A stretch of DNA of 64,000 nucleotides, taken from positions 1 to 64,000 of the forward strand of contig NZ_QGLL01000008.1 of assembly GCF_003202695.1 (NCBI RefSeq). Direction: 5' to 3'. This DNA comes from Bifidobacterium asteroides. GTDB lineage: Bacteria; Actinomycetota; Actinomycetes; Actinomycetales; Bifidobacteriaceae. Positions 43,718 to 52,646 of the stretch are shown here, piece by piece. How positions within the stretch are numbered: position 1 is the stretch's first letter; each line of letters opens with the position of its first letter. The position numbers were made by a program, and so were the translations under genes. The notes below the pieces were generated by a model that was given only the letters and a program-made list of their open reading frames with translations, was not told where the DNA came from and did no database searches.

Positions 43718-45955
43718 TCAGAAGTCCAAGCCCTGCTGCTTAAGGGCCTGGTGATACCGATCGACCATGTCAGCCACGATGTCATTGCCATCGCCACCTG
43801 ACAAGGTGATGACCGAGGCCAGGGGCATGGTGTCAAAGAGCTGAGCCGTATTGGGATCATCGGGCAGAGGTATACCATCCTGTTCAATGCGATCACGCAT
43901 GATGGGCCCGCCGATCGAATTCTCGCGCCACTCGGCCATGGTCGATTCGGCATTCAGCGGAATGAACCGGCCGTCACCATCCACCTGCAGGTCCTGCTCA
44001 GCAACCAGATCGCGGCTGGAGGTGCCCACCTGGATGCGATAGGTGCCAGACTCCACATGCCAGGCATCCATGGCCGTTGACCAGTAAGCGAAATCGCGCT
44101 CTGTCAGGTCCAGGCTCACCCTGCGGGACTGCCCGGCCTTCAGGAAGACCTTGGCAAAGGCCTTGAGCTCGTGGCTAGGCCGATTCACCCGGCTGGCGCA
44201 GGGGACCACATAGACCTGCACGGTCTGAGCGCCATCCACCTGCGAGGTGTTGGTCACGTTCACCTCCACACGAGCCGAGTTGGCTCCTGTCTTCGTCACC
44301 GTAGCCTGATCCAGCGCAAAGTCGGCATAAGACAACCCGAAGCCGAAGGGGAAGGCCACCGGACGCCGGAAGGTGTCATAGTAGCGGTAGCCCACATAGA
44401 TGCCCTCGCCGTAACGGGAGTGTCCCTCCTCGCCGGGGAAGGAGGTGATAGTGGGATTGTCCTCAAGCCGGACCGGGATGGTTTCAGGCAGATGGCCCGA
44501 GGGATTGGCGGCACCGGTCAGCACATCCACCACAGCGCGTCCACCCTCCTGGCCCAGCAGCCAGGTTTCCAGCAGGCCCTTGGTCCTGTCCATCCAGTCG
44601 GCAACAGTCACCACAGCCCCATTGGAGAGGACGACGACCACCCGATCGTTGACCTCGGACACCGCCTTGAGCAGCGCCACCTGCTTGTCGGGAAGATCCA
44701 TGCTGGTGCGGTCAAAGCCCTCGGACTCGGCATCTTCCGGCAGCCCCAGGAAGAGCACCACAGTCTCGGCTCCGCGCGCAGCCTCAAGCGCCTGCTGGGT
44801 CAGGGCAGGATCCTGCTCCTTGTCGTCAAATGTGAACCCAGGCGCAAAGTCCACGTTCATGCCAGCCTCCTTGAAGCCATCCAGCGCTGAAGAGACCTCG
44901 GTAGGGGTAATGTGCGAGGAACCTCCGCCCTGGTAGCGTGGAGTTCTTGCGAATTCACCGATGACGGCAACCTTCCCTTGCGGGTCAAGCGGCAGGATCC
45001 GGTCCTCGTTGCGCAAGAGGACTATAGACTCCTGGGCCGCTTGACGGGCGATCCTGTTGTGCTCCTCAATGTCATAGCGATACCCTTGCTGGGACATGGC
45101 CGGACGGGCCTTGTCGATCAGATCCAGAATCCCCTGGGCCATCCGGTCCAGCTGCTCCTTATCCAACTGGCCAGCCTTCACTGCCTGAACCACCTGATCA
45201 TCGGTGCGAGAGGGCGGCATCTCCAGATTGAGCCCGGCCTGCAGGGCATTGACCCTGTTGTGGACGGCCCCCCAGTCCGACATGACCATACCCTGGTAGC
45301 CCCACTCACCACGCAGAACATCCGTCAGCAGCCAATGGTTCTCCGAGCTGAAGACCCCGTTGACCTTGTTATAGGCGCACATGATGGTCCAGGGCTTGGC
45401 ATTCCGGACCACATATTCAAAGGCCGGCAGATAGATCTCGCGCAGGGTGCGCATGTCCACGTCCGAACTGACTCTGAGCCGATCGGTCTCTTGGTTGTTG
45501 GCTGCAAAGTGTTTCAGCGAGGTTCCCACCCCCTTGGACTGGACGCCTTCAACCAGGCCTGCGGCTTCATGCCCGGCCAGGACAGGATCCTCCGAGTAGA
45601 ACTCGAAGTTGCGGCCGCCCAGCGGGCTGCGCTTGATGTTGATGCCGGGTCCCAGGATCACAGCCACCTTCTCCTGGATACACTCCTCGCCCATGGCCTG
45701 GCCCACCTGATAGGTCAGATCAGGATTCCATGAGGAGGCCAGTCCGGCTGTTGGAGGGAAGCAGGTGGCCGGAACCGAGCCGTAGACGTCGGAACCGGTG
45801 GCCTTGCGCAAGCCGTAAGGGCCGTCGGTGATCATGTACCCTTCATAGCCCCTGCCGGGCAGCCCCTGCAGGTGCCAGGAGTCAGATCCCGAAGTGAGCG
45901 AGGCCTCCTCTTGCAGATCCAAATCCTTGGCTTTGGTACGTGTGTCTTCTGGCAT
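43718..45955 (-). CDS. Beta-glucosidase, glycoside hydrolase family 3
   Basis: A 745-residue GH3 enzyme with the N-terminal barrel (ITDGPYGLR, KHFAANNQETDR), nucleophile Asp227 in VMSDWGAVH, the C-terminal alpha/beta sandwich, and a fibronectin III-like domain near the end (VEVNVTNTSQVDGAQTVQVYV). It has no signal peptide, so it cleaves imported oligosaccharides in the cytoplasm. GH3 members of this form act on beta-glucosides; the exact linkage is unknown. The ATG at 45953-45955 has AAAGGAAA upstream and is preferred to that seven codons earlier. It follows an MFS permease gene by 69 bases and is probably co-transcribed with it. Confidence 0.93.
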   Translation of the reverse strand: MPEDTRTKAKDLDLQEEASLTSGSDSWHLQGLPGRGYEGYMITDGPYGLRKATGSDVYGSVPATCFPPTAGLASSWNPDLTYQVGQAMGEECIQEKVAVILGPGINIKRSPLGGRNFEFYSEDPVLAGHEAAGLVEGVQSKGVGTSLKHFAANNQETDRLRVSSDVDMRTLREIYLPAFEYVVRNAKPWTIMCAYNKVNGVFSSENHWLLTDVLRGEWGYQGMVMSDWGAVHNRVNALQAGLNLEMPPSRTDDQVVQAVKAGQLDKEQLDRMAQGILDLIDKARPAMSQQGYRYDIEEHNRIARQAAQESIVLLRNEDRILPLDPQGKVAVIGEFARTPRYQGGGSSHITPTEVSSALDGFKEAGMNVDFAPGFTFDDKEQDPALTQQALEAARGAETVVLFLGLPEDAESEGFDRTSMDLPDKQVALLKAVSEVNDRVVVVLSNGAVVTVADWMDRTKGLLETWLLGQEGGRAVVDVLTGAANPSGHLPETIPVRLEDNPTITSFPGEEGHSRYGEGIYVGYRYYDTFRRPVAFPFGFGLSYADFALDQATVTKTGANSARVEVNVTNTSQVDGAQTVQVYVVPCASRVNRPSHELKAFAKVFLKAGQSRRVSLDLTERDFAYWSTAMDAWHVESGTYRIQVGTSSRDLVAEQDLQVDGDGRFIPLNAESTMAEWRENSIGGPIMRDRIEQDGIPLPDDPNTAQLFDTMPLASVITLSGGDGNDIVADMVDRYHQALKQQGLDF

Positions 45956-46024
45956 GTCTTTTCCTTTCGGGTTCAATTAGCCGGGCAGCTGCTCAGCACA
46001 GGTCCGGATTACAGGTTTTCAGAT

Positions 46025-47401
46025 TCACTTGACCTTGCGAATCATCATGATGAAGACGGTTCCCACCAGCAGGCAGGCGATGGCGACAGGGAAAATCATC
46101 CTGTAGCCGCCGAAGAGGCCAATGACCAAAGTAGTGCAACCGGGGGCGATCACTTGGCCGATTGTGTTGGCCAGGTTGAGAATTCCCAGGTCCTTGCCGG
46201 CCTCCTTGGCGTTCGGCAGCACATCGACGTTCAGCGCCTGGTCGACCGACATATAGCAGCCGTTGCCGATTCCAGCCAGAGCGGCATAGAAATACATGCC
46301 CGTGGCGGTTGGCATCAAGAAGGGGAAGAGCATGCCGACGGCGAGAATCAGGCAGCTGATGGCCACCATCATCTTCCTCCTGTGCAGGAAGTCCGAGAGC
46401 GGGCCCGAGACCACGGAGGCCAGGATCGTGGTCACCACCGAGATCAAGGCCATGATCTTGAGTGCGGATGCGGCCTGGGCATCGCTCAGATTGCAGTACT
46501 TCTGCAGTATGTAAAGCTGGTAGCCCTGAATCATGAAGCAGCCGACGACGAAAGTGAACCTGCCCAGAAGCGCCAGGTAGAAGTCGCGACAATTCTTAGT
46601 GGGCGGTATGAAGGATCGGCCGACATCTGCCCAGGTTCGTTCCACGACCGTGTTGGCAGCCGACTTCTCCCGGGGCCAGATCAGCACGGTGAGAATACCA
46701 GAGAAGAGGAAGATGATCATGGCCACTACCAGGCCGGTATGGATGTTGGCTATGAACGAGCTGCCGATGATGGTTCCCAACTGCTGGCCGATGACCTGGC
46801 TGGCTCCATACAGCGCCGAATAGGTCCCCCTGGTCGACTCGGGAATCCTGTCGGAAAGGACCGCCACAGCCGGGGCTATCAGGCAGTTGATGCCCATCTG
46901 GACAATGCACCAGCCGAAGATGATCATGACGAGTGTATGGGACTGGATAACCAGCAGGAAGCCAAGGGCGCCAATGATGCCGCCCAACACGATCCAAGGA
47001 GTACGTTTGCCGACTCGGAACCTGGACATGTCTGAGAGAGCACCAAAAACAACGTTGGCCACGAGGGCGAACACACAGCCGATCGAATTCATTGTCCCCA
47101 GAGCCGCTTCAGCGCTGACGCCATGCAGGGAATTGAAAATCTGAGGCAGGAGAACCCCGGACCCCATGGTAAAGGGCGCAGCCCAGAGCAAGGAAACCAG
47201 AACGAACCCAATGGCAAAGCGGAGCTTCTCCGTGGTCGTAAGCCTCCTGCCCGTATCCGGGGCAAAGCTCGCATCCACGCTCTGGCCCACCACAGCGCCT
47301 TGCTGCTCATCTGCAGAGGCCATGGCTTTGATGTCTTCCCTGACGCGAGCAGTGACCCCCTCAGCTGAGTCTCCCCTTCGATCATTATTTTCGTTCACCA
47401 T
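46025..47401 (-). CDS. MFS sugar/glycoside permease
   Basis: A 458-residue transporter of about 12 helices after a hydrophilic N-terminal segment of about 55 residues. The FGALSDMSRFRVGKRTPWIVLG motif is typical of the glycoside-pentoside-hexuronide and sucrose-type MFS groups. Gene order (permease, then intracellular GH3 beta-glucosidase) suggests import of a beta-glucoside for cleavage inside the cell. The ATG has AAGGAG upstream. A -35/-10 pair TTGTTT-17-TAAATG lies about 85 bases before the start on the minus strand, and a palindrome sits in the leader. Confidence 0.85.
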   Translation of the reverse strand: MVNENNDRRGDSAEGVTARVREDIKAMASADEQQGAVVGQSVDASFAPDTGRRLTTTEKLRFAIGFVLVSLLWAAPFTMGSGVLLPQIFNSLHGVSAEAALGTMNSIGCVFALVANVVFGALSDMSRFRVGKRTPWIVLGGIIGALGFLLVIQSHTLVMIIFGWCIVQMGINCLIAPAVAVLSDRIPESTRGTYSALYGASQVIGQQLGTIIGSSFIANIHTGLVVAMIIFLFSGILTVLIWPREKSAANTVVERTWADVGRSFIPPTKNCRDFYLALLGRFTFVVGCFMIQGYQLYILQKYCNLSDAQAASALKIMALISVVTTILASVVSGPLSDFLHRRKMMVAISCLILAVGMLFPFLMPTATGMYFYAALAGIGNGCYMSVDQALNVDVLPNAKEAGKDLGILNLANTIGQVIAPGCTTLVIGLFGGYRMIFPVAIACLLVGTVFIMMIRKVK

Positions 47402-47437
47402 CGTTACCGCTCCTTCGTGTGCAACCCTGCAGTCAGT

Positions 47438-47453
47438 GGCTCATCATTGAGCC
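47438..47453 (-). promoter_or_regulatory. Palindrome in the permease-glucosidase leader
   Basis: GGCTCA-4-TGAGCC is a perfect 6-bp inverted repeat in the region between the candidate promoter and the ribosome site of the permease gene. It could be a repressor operator or a leader hairpin. No regulator gene adjoins the cassette. Confidence 0.3.
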
Positions 47454-47533
47454 CCACCAATCTCCCCCCTTCCATGACGGGTGATCATTTAGAACTTATT
47501 ATCGGAGCAAACAAGTCGACATGTGGGCTACAA

Positions 47534-48715
47534 TCACAGAATTTTTTCAATTGCTGAGACAACCGAGTCCACATTTCGGCGGAATTCCAAGGATTCCGGC
47601 AGAAGAGACAGGGCTAAGTATCCGTTGCCTGGCATGTCGAAGAAGTATCCTGGCTGTCCAGTCAACCCATAGGACCTAATCAGGCGAAGAATCAGTTCCT
47701 CTTCGTCAATGACCTGGGGAAAGCGCAGCAGAACATTCCAGCCGCCCTCAGGCCTGAGTAGAGATACGCAGGAATCCTTGTGGCCCAATGCCTGTCTAAG
47801 GATGTCAAGGTTGCCTCTGACACGCTCCCCTACTCGACTGGTCTGAGCGGGAATATCAGACAGCATGGCCTTCATATCTCTGGTAATCAGAAGGCTCATG
47901 GGCAGGTAATCATCGGCTATCAGATCAAGATGGCGCTTGGCAGCAGCAACCTGGTCCGACGGCCCGGAAACCTGGATCCAGCCCACTTTGGCATGGGGAG
48001 CTGCCAGGTTCTTCGAGAACCCATCCAGAGCGAAGGTCAGCACCCGATCCTCTCCTGCCAGCCGCGCACGGCCCGGCAGAGGGTCCAGAGGATAGTCGAA
48101 GAAGACCTCGTCCGCTATGATGGCCACCCCCTGCCGCTGGCAGAGCTCCATCAGCGACCGGCGTTCTTCCGGATGAACGTAGGAGCCAGTGGGGTTGTTG
48201 GGATTGATAAGGACCAGAGCGCGGATACGGTCACCTTCAGGTCCTTCCAAGGCCTGTCTGACCGCGGCCAGGTCAAGCACCCAGGACCCGTCGTAGGACA
48301 GGCGGTACGGAATTGTCCGAACGCATTCCAGACCGGCGATGGATTCAATCAAAGGGTAACCAGGCCTGGGCTCCAGAATGGCATCACCTGGGTCGCAGAG
48401 AAGCTTCATCAGCCAGGAATACGCCTGGGATGTGGAAGAGAGCAGGTAGAGGTCATCAGGATTAACCGCTGCATCATGATTGTTTTCGTTCAAGCCCCGA
48501 TGCCTGGTCAGAAACTCAGCCAGAGCCTGGCGGGCCGCAAGAGGTCCTCTCGGTTCAGCCTCATAGACTTGGGGCAGGAATGACGGAGCCAGTCCGAAGC
48601 GAGTGGGATTCGAGTCGTTCAGCTTGTCCAGCCTGAGACCACAGGCTCGCGCCTCTGACTCGGCCAAGGCAATACGATTAGGGCGGTCAGACCCGGTTCG
48701 GTGAGAAAAATGCAT
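47534..48715 (-). CDS. Class I/II PLP aminotransferase
   Basis: A 393-residue fold-type I aminotransferase with NPNNPTGSY, the aspartate binding the pyridine nitrogen in IIADEVFFDYPL, and the PLP lysine in DGFSKNLAAPHAKVGW. The N-terminus NPTRFGLAPSFLPQVYEAEPRGPLAAR is typical of aspartate/alanine-type aminotransferases. Substrate pair unknown. The ATG at 48713-48715 follows CTGGAGAATC; frames starting earlier lack a site. It lies 75 bases downstream of ppgK on the same strand and ends just before the permease promoter. Confidence 0.88.
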   Translation of the reverse strand: MHFSHRTGSDRPNRIALAESEARACGLRLDKLNDSNPTRFGLAPSFLPQVYEAEPRGPLAARQALAEFLTRHRGLNENNHDAAVNPDDLYLLSSTSQAYSWLMKLLCDPGDAILEPRPGYPLIESIAGLECVRTIPYRLSYDGSWVLDLAAVRQALEGPEGDRIRALVLINPNNPTGSYVHPEERRSLMELCQRQGVAIIADEVFFDYPLDPLPGRARLAGEDRVLTFALDGFSKNLAAPHAKVGWIQVSGPSDQVAAAKRHLDLIADDYLPMSLLITRDMKAMLSDIPAQTSRVGERVRGNLDILRQALGHKDSCVSLLRPEGGWNVLLRFPQVIDEEELILRLIRSYGLTGQPGYFFDMPGNGYLALSLLPESLEFRRNVDSVVSAIEKIL

Positions 48716-48790
48716 GATTCTCCAGCTCCTCATCCGATTCACCAGCCGCCCGAACGCCACATGCGGGATGGTCGCAGAAAAAGCCGCGCT

Positions 48791-49561
48791 TCACCCCAGA
48801 TGCTTTTGCCGAAGGTCGGCCAGATAGGCGGCGCCGACGATGCCAGCCTGGTTGCGCAGCTTGGCAGCCACAATAGGAGTCTTGATGTCGACATGAGGCA
48901 GGAACTTCTCGCTCATCCGGCTGACCCCGCCGCCAACGACGAAGAAATCAGGATTGAAGTAGTGCTCAAGCAGGCGGTAGTACTTGGTCAGGCGATTGGC
49001 CCACTTCTTGTAGCTCAGCTTCTTGCGGTCACGCACCGAAGAGGCTGCGTATTTCTCGGCCTCCTTGCCGTCCAGCATCAAGTGGCCCAGCTCGCTGTTG
49101 GGAATCAGAACGCCATTGTAGATCAGAGCCGAGCCGATGCCGGTGCCCAGCGTAGTGGCGATGACCAGGCCCTTCTGCCCCTTGGCCGCTCCATACTGCA
49201 CCTCGGCAAGACCAGCTGCATCCGCGTCGTTGACTACGCTGACAGGCCTGCCACAGGCCTTGGAAAGGACCTCCTGAACATTGGTGCCGACCCAGGCCTG
49301 ATCCAGGTTGGCCATGAAATCGAGCGGCTTGTCAGGCTTGACAGGAGCCGGAAAGGCGATGCCCACGGGCACATCTGAAGCAACTTCGAAACGGTCCAAT
49401 AGCTCCTTGACGACAACCCCCACAGCCTCTGGCGTGGAGTGCTCCGGAGTCAGAATCTTCTTGCGAGGCTCTGCAAAATCTCCGATCGTCAGGTCAACAG
49501 GGGCAGCCTTAATGCCGGATCCGCCAATATCCACTCCGAAAGCCTGCGCTGTTTCAATCAT
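48791..49561 (-). CDS. ppgK: Polyphosphate glucokinase
   Basis: Phosphorylates glucose with polyphosphate or ATP. The 256-residue ROK-fold protein has phosphate-1 GVDIGGSGIKA, the VVNDADAAGLAE segment, adenosine loop TTLGTGIGSAL and the ELGHL box. It has the actinobacterial PPGK-specific region AEKYAASSVRDRKKLSYKKWANRL in place of the zinc-binding cysteines of ordinary ROK kinases. AAGGAG precedes the start. Together with the nearby beta-glucosidase it could feed released glucose into the bifid shunt. Confidence 0.92.
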   Translation of the reverse strand: MIETAQAFGVDIGGSGIKAAPVDLTIGDFAEPRKKILTPEHSTPEAVGVVVKELLDRFEVASDVPVGIAFPAPVKPDKPLDFMANLDQAWVGTNVQEVLSKACGRPVSVVNDADAAGLAEVQYGAAKGQKGLVIATTLGTGIGSALIYNGVLIPNSELGHLMLDGKEAEKYAASSVRDRKKLSYKKWANRLTKYYRLLEHYFNPDFFVVGGGVSRMSEKFLPHVDIKTPIVAAKLRNQAGIVGAAYLADLRQKHLG

Positions 49562-49754
49562 TACTGCTCCTTAGCTGATCAAAGATGAGGGTCCGAACCG
49601 GCACGGTAGCGATTGTACCCCAAGGCATGCCTCTGCAACCCTTAGGAGCGGCATAAGTCAGGCCCGAGGGTGGGCCGTTCCTCAGCCTTGCGATACGCGC
49701 TATCGCCTCCCTACGCAAACTGCAGGAAGAAGAATTGAGTGGGATAATGAAGTT

Positions 49755-50534
49755 ATGCCTGAACATACACAGCTTATTGATGCAGTCAACGTACGCATCA
49801 CCACCAGAGAGTACGACCCCAAGCCCATCGATCCGGACCTGGCCAGGCAGCTGGACAGCACCTTGAATGCGCTGAATACGCTGAGCGGTCTGGACATACA
49901 GCTGATCCGGGGCAAACCTGACGCCTTCGCAGCTGACAACGCCTCAGGGCATCTGGCCAATGCGGCAAATTACTTGGCTCTGGTCGGCCCCAAGGACAGC
50001 AAGGAGAGTCTGGAAAAAGCCGGCTTTTACGGAGAACGCATGGTTCTCGCCGGCACCCTCTACGGGTTGGGGACAGGATGGGTATCGGGCAGCTGGGATC
50101 GTCAGGCAGCTGAGCGCCACTGCCGGATTACGCCCAGCCAGTCGCTCTATCTGGTAGTTACCATCGGCTATCCAGCCGACCAGGTCGGCTACGGCAACCA
50201 GGACTTCGCCACACTTTGCCAACGTCAGTGCGAGCATCGAACATCCAAGAGCTACGAGGAACTGACCTCAGCCATGAACGCACAAGACCGTCAGGATGCA
50301 CCGGAATGGTTCAAAGCCGGCGTTGCAGCCGCCGCCAAGGCACCCTCGGCCATGAATGGACAACCAATCCTTTTCGCCTATGACAAGGACTCAGGTGATG
50401 CGATCGCCACTCTGGATCCCTCGATCGTCTATGGCTCCGCAGTCGATCTGGGCATAGCCAAAATGAACTTCCAGATCGGGGCCGGAGGCGGCGCTTGGAC
50501 CTGGGGCGATGGAGGCCGCTTCATCAGGTCCTAA
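49755..50534 (+). CDS. Nitroreductase-fold protein (putative TM1586-type)
   Basis: The 259-residue protein matches the internal-duplication nitroreductase group: RITTREYDPKPIDPDL at the N-terminus, GFYGERMVLAGTLYGLGTGWVSGSW in the middle, then WFKAGVAAAAKAPSAMNGQPILFAY and VDLGIAKMNFQIGAGG in the second half. FMN is the likely cofactor, but a fold without flavin activity is possible. No ribosome site precedes the ATG; GATAAT ends six bases before it, which suggests a leaderless transcript. It is divergent from ppgK and followed by the histidine-phosphatase homologue. Confidence 0.75.
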   Translation: MPEHTQLIDAVNVRITTREYDPKPIDPDLARQLDSTLNALNTLSGLDIQLIRGKPDAFAADNASGHLANAANYLALVGPKDSKESLEKAGFYGERMVLAGTLYGLGTGWVSGSWDRQAAERHCRITPSQSLYLVVTIGYPADQVGYGNQDFATLCQRQCEHRTSKSYEELTSAMNAQDRQDAPEWFKAGVAAAAKAPSAMNGQPILFAYDKDSGDAIATLDPSIVYGSAVDLGIAKMNFQIGAGGGAWTWGDGGRFIRS

Positions 50535-50586
50535 CCATGGTTGCACCATGGTGACCCGGCAAGAGGGCCGTGTAGGGTGATGAACT

Positions 50587-51360
50587 ATGAACAATGGAGC
50601 ATCATCAACGCAATCTGCCTGCGAACCCAGCACCGAAGCAGGTTCGACAACCCTTTATCTGACCCGGCATGGCAGAACTACGGCCAATGTCATGCATCTC
50701 ATGCAGGGCTGGTCCGATTTCCCTCTGACCAGGCAGGGCCGTGAGGATGTGCGCCAGTTCGGCCGGGGCCTGCGGTCCATTCGTTTCCGTGCGGCCTGGA
50801 GCGGCAATCTGAACCGCCAATATGAAACAGCGCGCCTGGCCCTTGACATATCCGGCAATGGGGACCTGCGCGTAGGCGTGGACCCGGATCTGCGCGAGGA
50901 CAATTTCGGCAGTTTTGAGGGCCGGGACGAACGCACCACCCTGGACCAAGTCTGCGCCGCCATGGGATTCAAGGACTTTGCTGCAGCCAAGGCAACCTAC
51001 GGCAGGAATATCCCTATCCATATGCAGGACGCCTTCCATCGGCTGGATGCCCAGGACGTCCTGTCTGCAGGACTGGAAGAACAGGATCGGGCCGAGACCA
51101 CGGCCCAGGTCCGCAGCAGAATGATCAGCGCACTGACACGCATCGCCCAGTCTGCCATCGAAGAGGGCGGCGGGCCTGTCCTGGTAGTCTCCTCTGGCAT
51201 GTGCCTGCAACAGTTCCTGGTGGCCATCGACGACCACTGCCCCATTCCTGACATGGACAACACCGCCGTAACCAAGGTCGTTTATGGGAATGACGGCTTT
51301 CGCCTGGCGGGACCGGTAAGCTCCATGGAGTACTTCCGGACAGGGAGTCAGAAAAAGTAG
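50587..51360 (+). CDS. Histidine-phosphatase homologue lacking the second catalytic His
   Basis: The 257-residue protein belongs to the phosphoglycerate mutase-like superfamily, with LTRHGRTTANV (phospho-acceptor His28), the second arginine region (SGNLNRQYETARLA), and REDNFGSFEGRDE. The usual second catalytic histidine, in a VVSHG context, is replaced: the sequence reads VLVVSSGMCLQQF, with Ser203 at the expected place. It may be inactive, have altered activity, or be a regulatory homologue. The first 20 residues are Ser-rich and unstructured. It follows the nitroreductase gene by 52 bases on the same strand. Confidence 0.82.
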   Translation: MNNGASSTQSACEPSTEAGSTTLYLTRHGRTTANVMHLMQGWSDFPLTRQGREDVRQFGRGLRSIRFRAAWSGNLNRQYETARLALDISGNGDLRVGVDPDLREDNFGSFEGRDERTTLDQVCAAMGFKDFAAAKATYGRNIPIHMQDAFHRLDAQDVLSAGLEEQDRAETTAQVRSRMISALTRIAQSAIEEGGGPVLVVSSGMCLQQFLVAIDDHCPIPDMDNTAVTKVVYGNDGFRLAGPVSSMEYFRTGSQKK

Positions 51361-51845
51361 CAGAAGACATTTCAGCCGCGCTGCACTGCTCCGGCTGGCC
51401 AGCCCTTGAGGGGCTCTGCGGGCTTCCAGTCGGGAACGTGCATTATCCGGCGCCAATCCATCCCTCATTTCAAGGTTGAGCGTCTTCTCCCCGTCGGCGA
51501 GCGAGCGTATCTGGAAACCATGAGATCGTCGTAATACTTGCGAACCAGGTCATCGGCTGCATGCAAAGAGCTGGTGGACAGTATGCTTCCGATCCATTCC
51601 AAGTCCTCCGCTTGGGATCCGTCACCGTCACAGCGTCCTCATCGCTGGTTTGCCTGGCCAAGGCCGGATGCGCAGCTTCATTTGCAGGCAGCAGATGGTT
51701 TTGCATCCTTGCCGCGCTCCAGCCTCATTTGCAGCATTGTGAACCTTCGACAACCATAATATTTGTACAGGCTGCAGCAGTTGCATGGAAGGCGGTTTTA
51801 TTTCCTTCCTGGATGTCGTGGAAATGCTCCGGCGGCGAGAGGGAA
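51361..51845. other. Long non-coding stretch upstream of ribU
   Basis: About 485 bases between the histidine-phosphatase homologue and the ribU promoter. No clear gene, tRNA or strong terminator is seen. The only coding-like signal is the decayed minus-strand frame at 51465-51706. Confidence 0.4.
51465..51706 (-). pseudogene. Possible decayed reading frame
   Basis: On the minus strand an ATG at 51704-51706 opens a frame (MQNHLLPANEAAHPALARQ...). A one-base shift near 51630 would continue it as DGDGSQAEDLEWIGSILSTS and then ADDLVRKYYDDLMVSRYARS, ending at TGA 51465-51467. Both halves look protein-like in codon use. I recognise no family, and the joined reading is only a proposal. Confidence 0.25.
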
Positions 51846-51874
51846 TTGACCATTCCAAGGACCGCAGCTATATT
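51846..51874 (+). promoter_or_regulatory. Promoter of the ribU operon
   Basis: TTGACC (51846-51851) and TATATT (51869-51874) with a 17-base spacer make the best sigma-70-type promoter in the window. The predicted start, about 51881, is only a few bases before the FMN aptamer, as expected for a riboswitch-led transcript. Confidence 0.8.
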
Positions 51875-51884
51875 GAAATCGTCA

Positions 51885-52009
51885 GTTTCAGGGAAGGTGA
51901 AAGTCCTTACTGGCGGTATCCGGCTGAATGCCGGGAGCCCGCGACCCGCGCAAGCGGTGGATATCGGTCAAAGTCCGAAGCCAACGGTTACAGTCCGGAT
52001 GGAAGAAAC
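51885..52009 (+). ncRNA. FMN riboswitch (RFN element)
   Basis: The conserved RFN blocks appear in order: P1 GTTTC/GAAAC (51885-51889 with 52005-52009), AGGGAAGGTGAAAGTCCTTA then CTGGCGGTA, GAGCCCGCGAC, GTCCGAAGCCAACGGT and ACAGTCCGGATGGAAGA. The GAGG ribosome site of the downstream gene starts directly after P1, with no terminator hairpin, so control is most likely by blocking translation start when FMN is high. Confidence 0.95.
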
Positions 52010-52019
52010 GAGGCCCTCT

Positions 52020-52625
52020 ATGAGCATGCCCAATTCTCATTCGCACACCACTGCAAACAAGGACACGCGCTTCAACGATGTCCACTCCACAGGGGCAGGC
52101 GGTTCAGGACGCTGGTCGACCAAGCGGATTGCGGTCTACGCGCTCTTCGTAGCCCTGGCCATGGTTCTGAGCTTCTTTTCCTTCCCGATCTTTCCTGCCG
52201 CCCCTTGGCTCAAATACGACCCCTCAGGCATCGTCGTCCTGGTATGCGGCTTCGCCTTCGGTCCAGCGGCAGCCGCCATCATCTCCGTACTGGGGTTCGT
52301 CCCTCACCTGTTCACCAACCCCTTCGGCGCTCTGATCTCGATGATCGTAGCCCTGGCCCTGAGCGTGCCGGCAGCATTGGTCTACCGCAGGATACATAGC
52401 CGTAAGGGAGCAGTCATCGGAATCGTCTCCGGCGCCATTCTGGGCGTGATCGCAGCCATCCTGTGCAACGTGGTGATCACCCCCTTCTACGCGCACATGT
52501 CAATGGCAAAAGTGGTCGCCATGATCGTGCCGACCCTGCTCCCCTTCAACCTGATGAAGTTCGCCATCCACGGCGTGGTCACCTTCCTGATCTACAAGCC
52601 CATCTCCAGGCTGATCAACAAGTAG
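52020..52625 (+). CDS. ribU: Riboflavin ECF transporter S component
   Basis: The 201-residue membrane protein has a hydrophilic N-terminal tail of about 30 residues, then ALFVALAMVLSFFSFPIFPAAPWLKYDPSGI, characteristic of RibU (the KYDPSG segment lines the binding site), and about six helices in all. Imports riboflavin with the energizing module encoded 22 bases downstream. An FMN riboswitch ends 10 bases before the ATG, which supports the substrate. A longer frame back to 51561 runs through the riboswitch and is rejected. A second ATG lies two codons in. Confidence 0.93.
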   Translation: MSMPNSHSHTTANKDTRFNDVHSTGAGGSGRWSTKRIAVYALFVALAMVLSFFSFPIFPAAPWLKYDPSGIVVLVCGFAFGPAAAAIISVLGFVPHLFTNPFGALISMIVALALSVPAALVYRRIHSRKGAVIGIVSGAILGVIAAILCNVVITPFYAHMSMAKVVAMIVPTLLPFNLMKFAIHGVVTFLIYKPISRLINK

Positions 52626-52646
52626 GCTACGGAGGTTCGGAACGTC

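Noticed and set aside
49562-49754. A small structured RNA between ppgK and the nitroreductase gene
   Set aside because: Only short, imperfect inverted repeats are present; nothing matches a known RNA family by eye.
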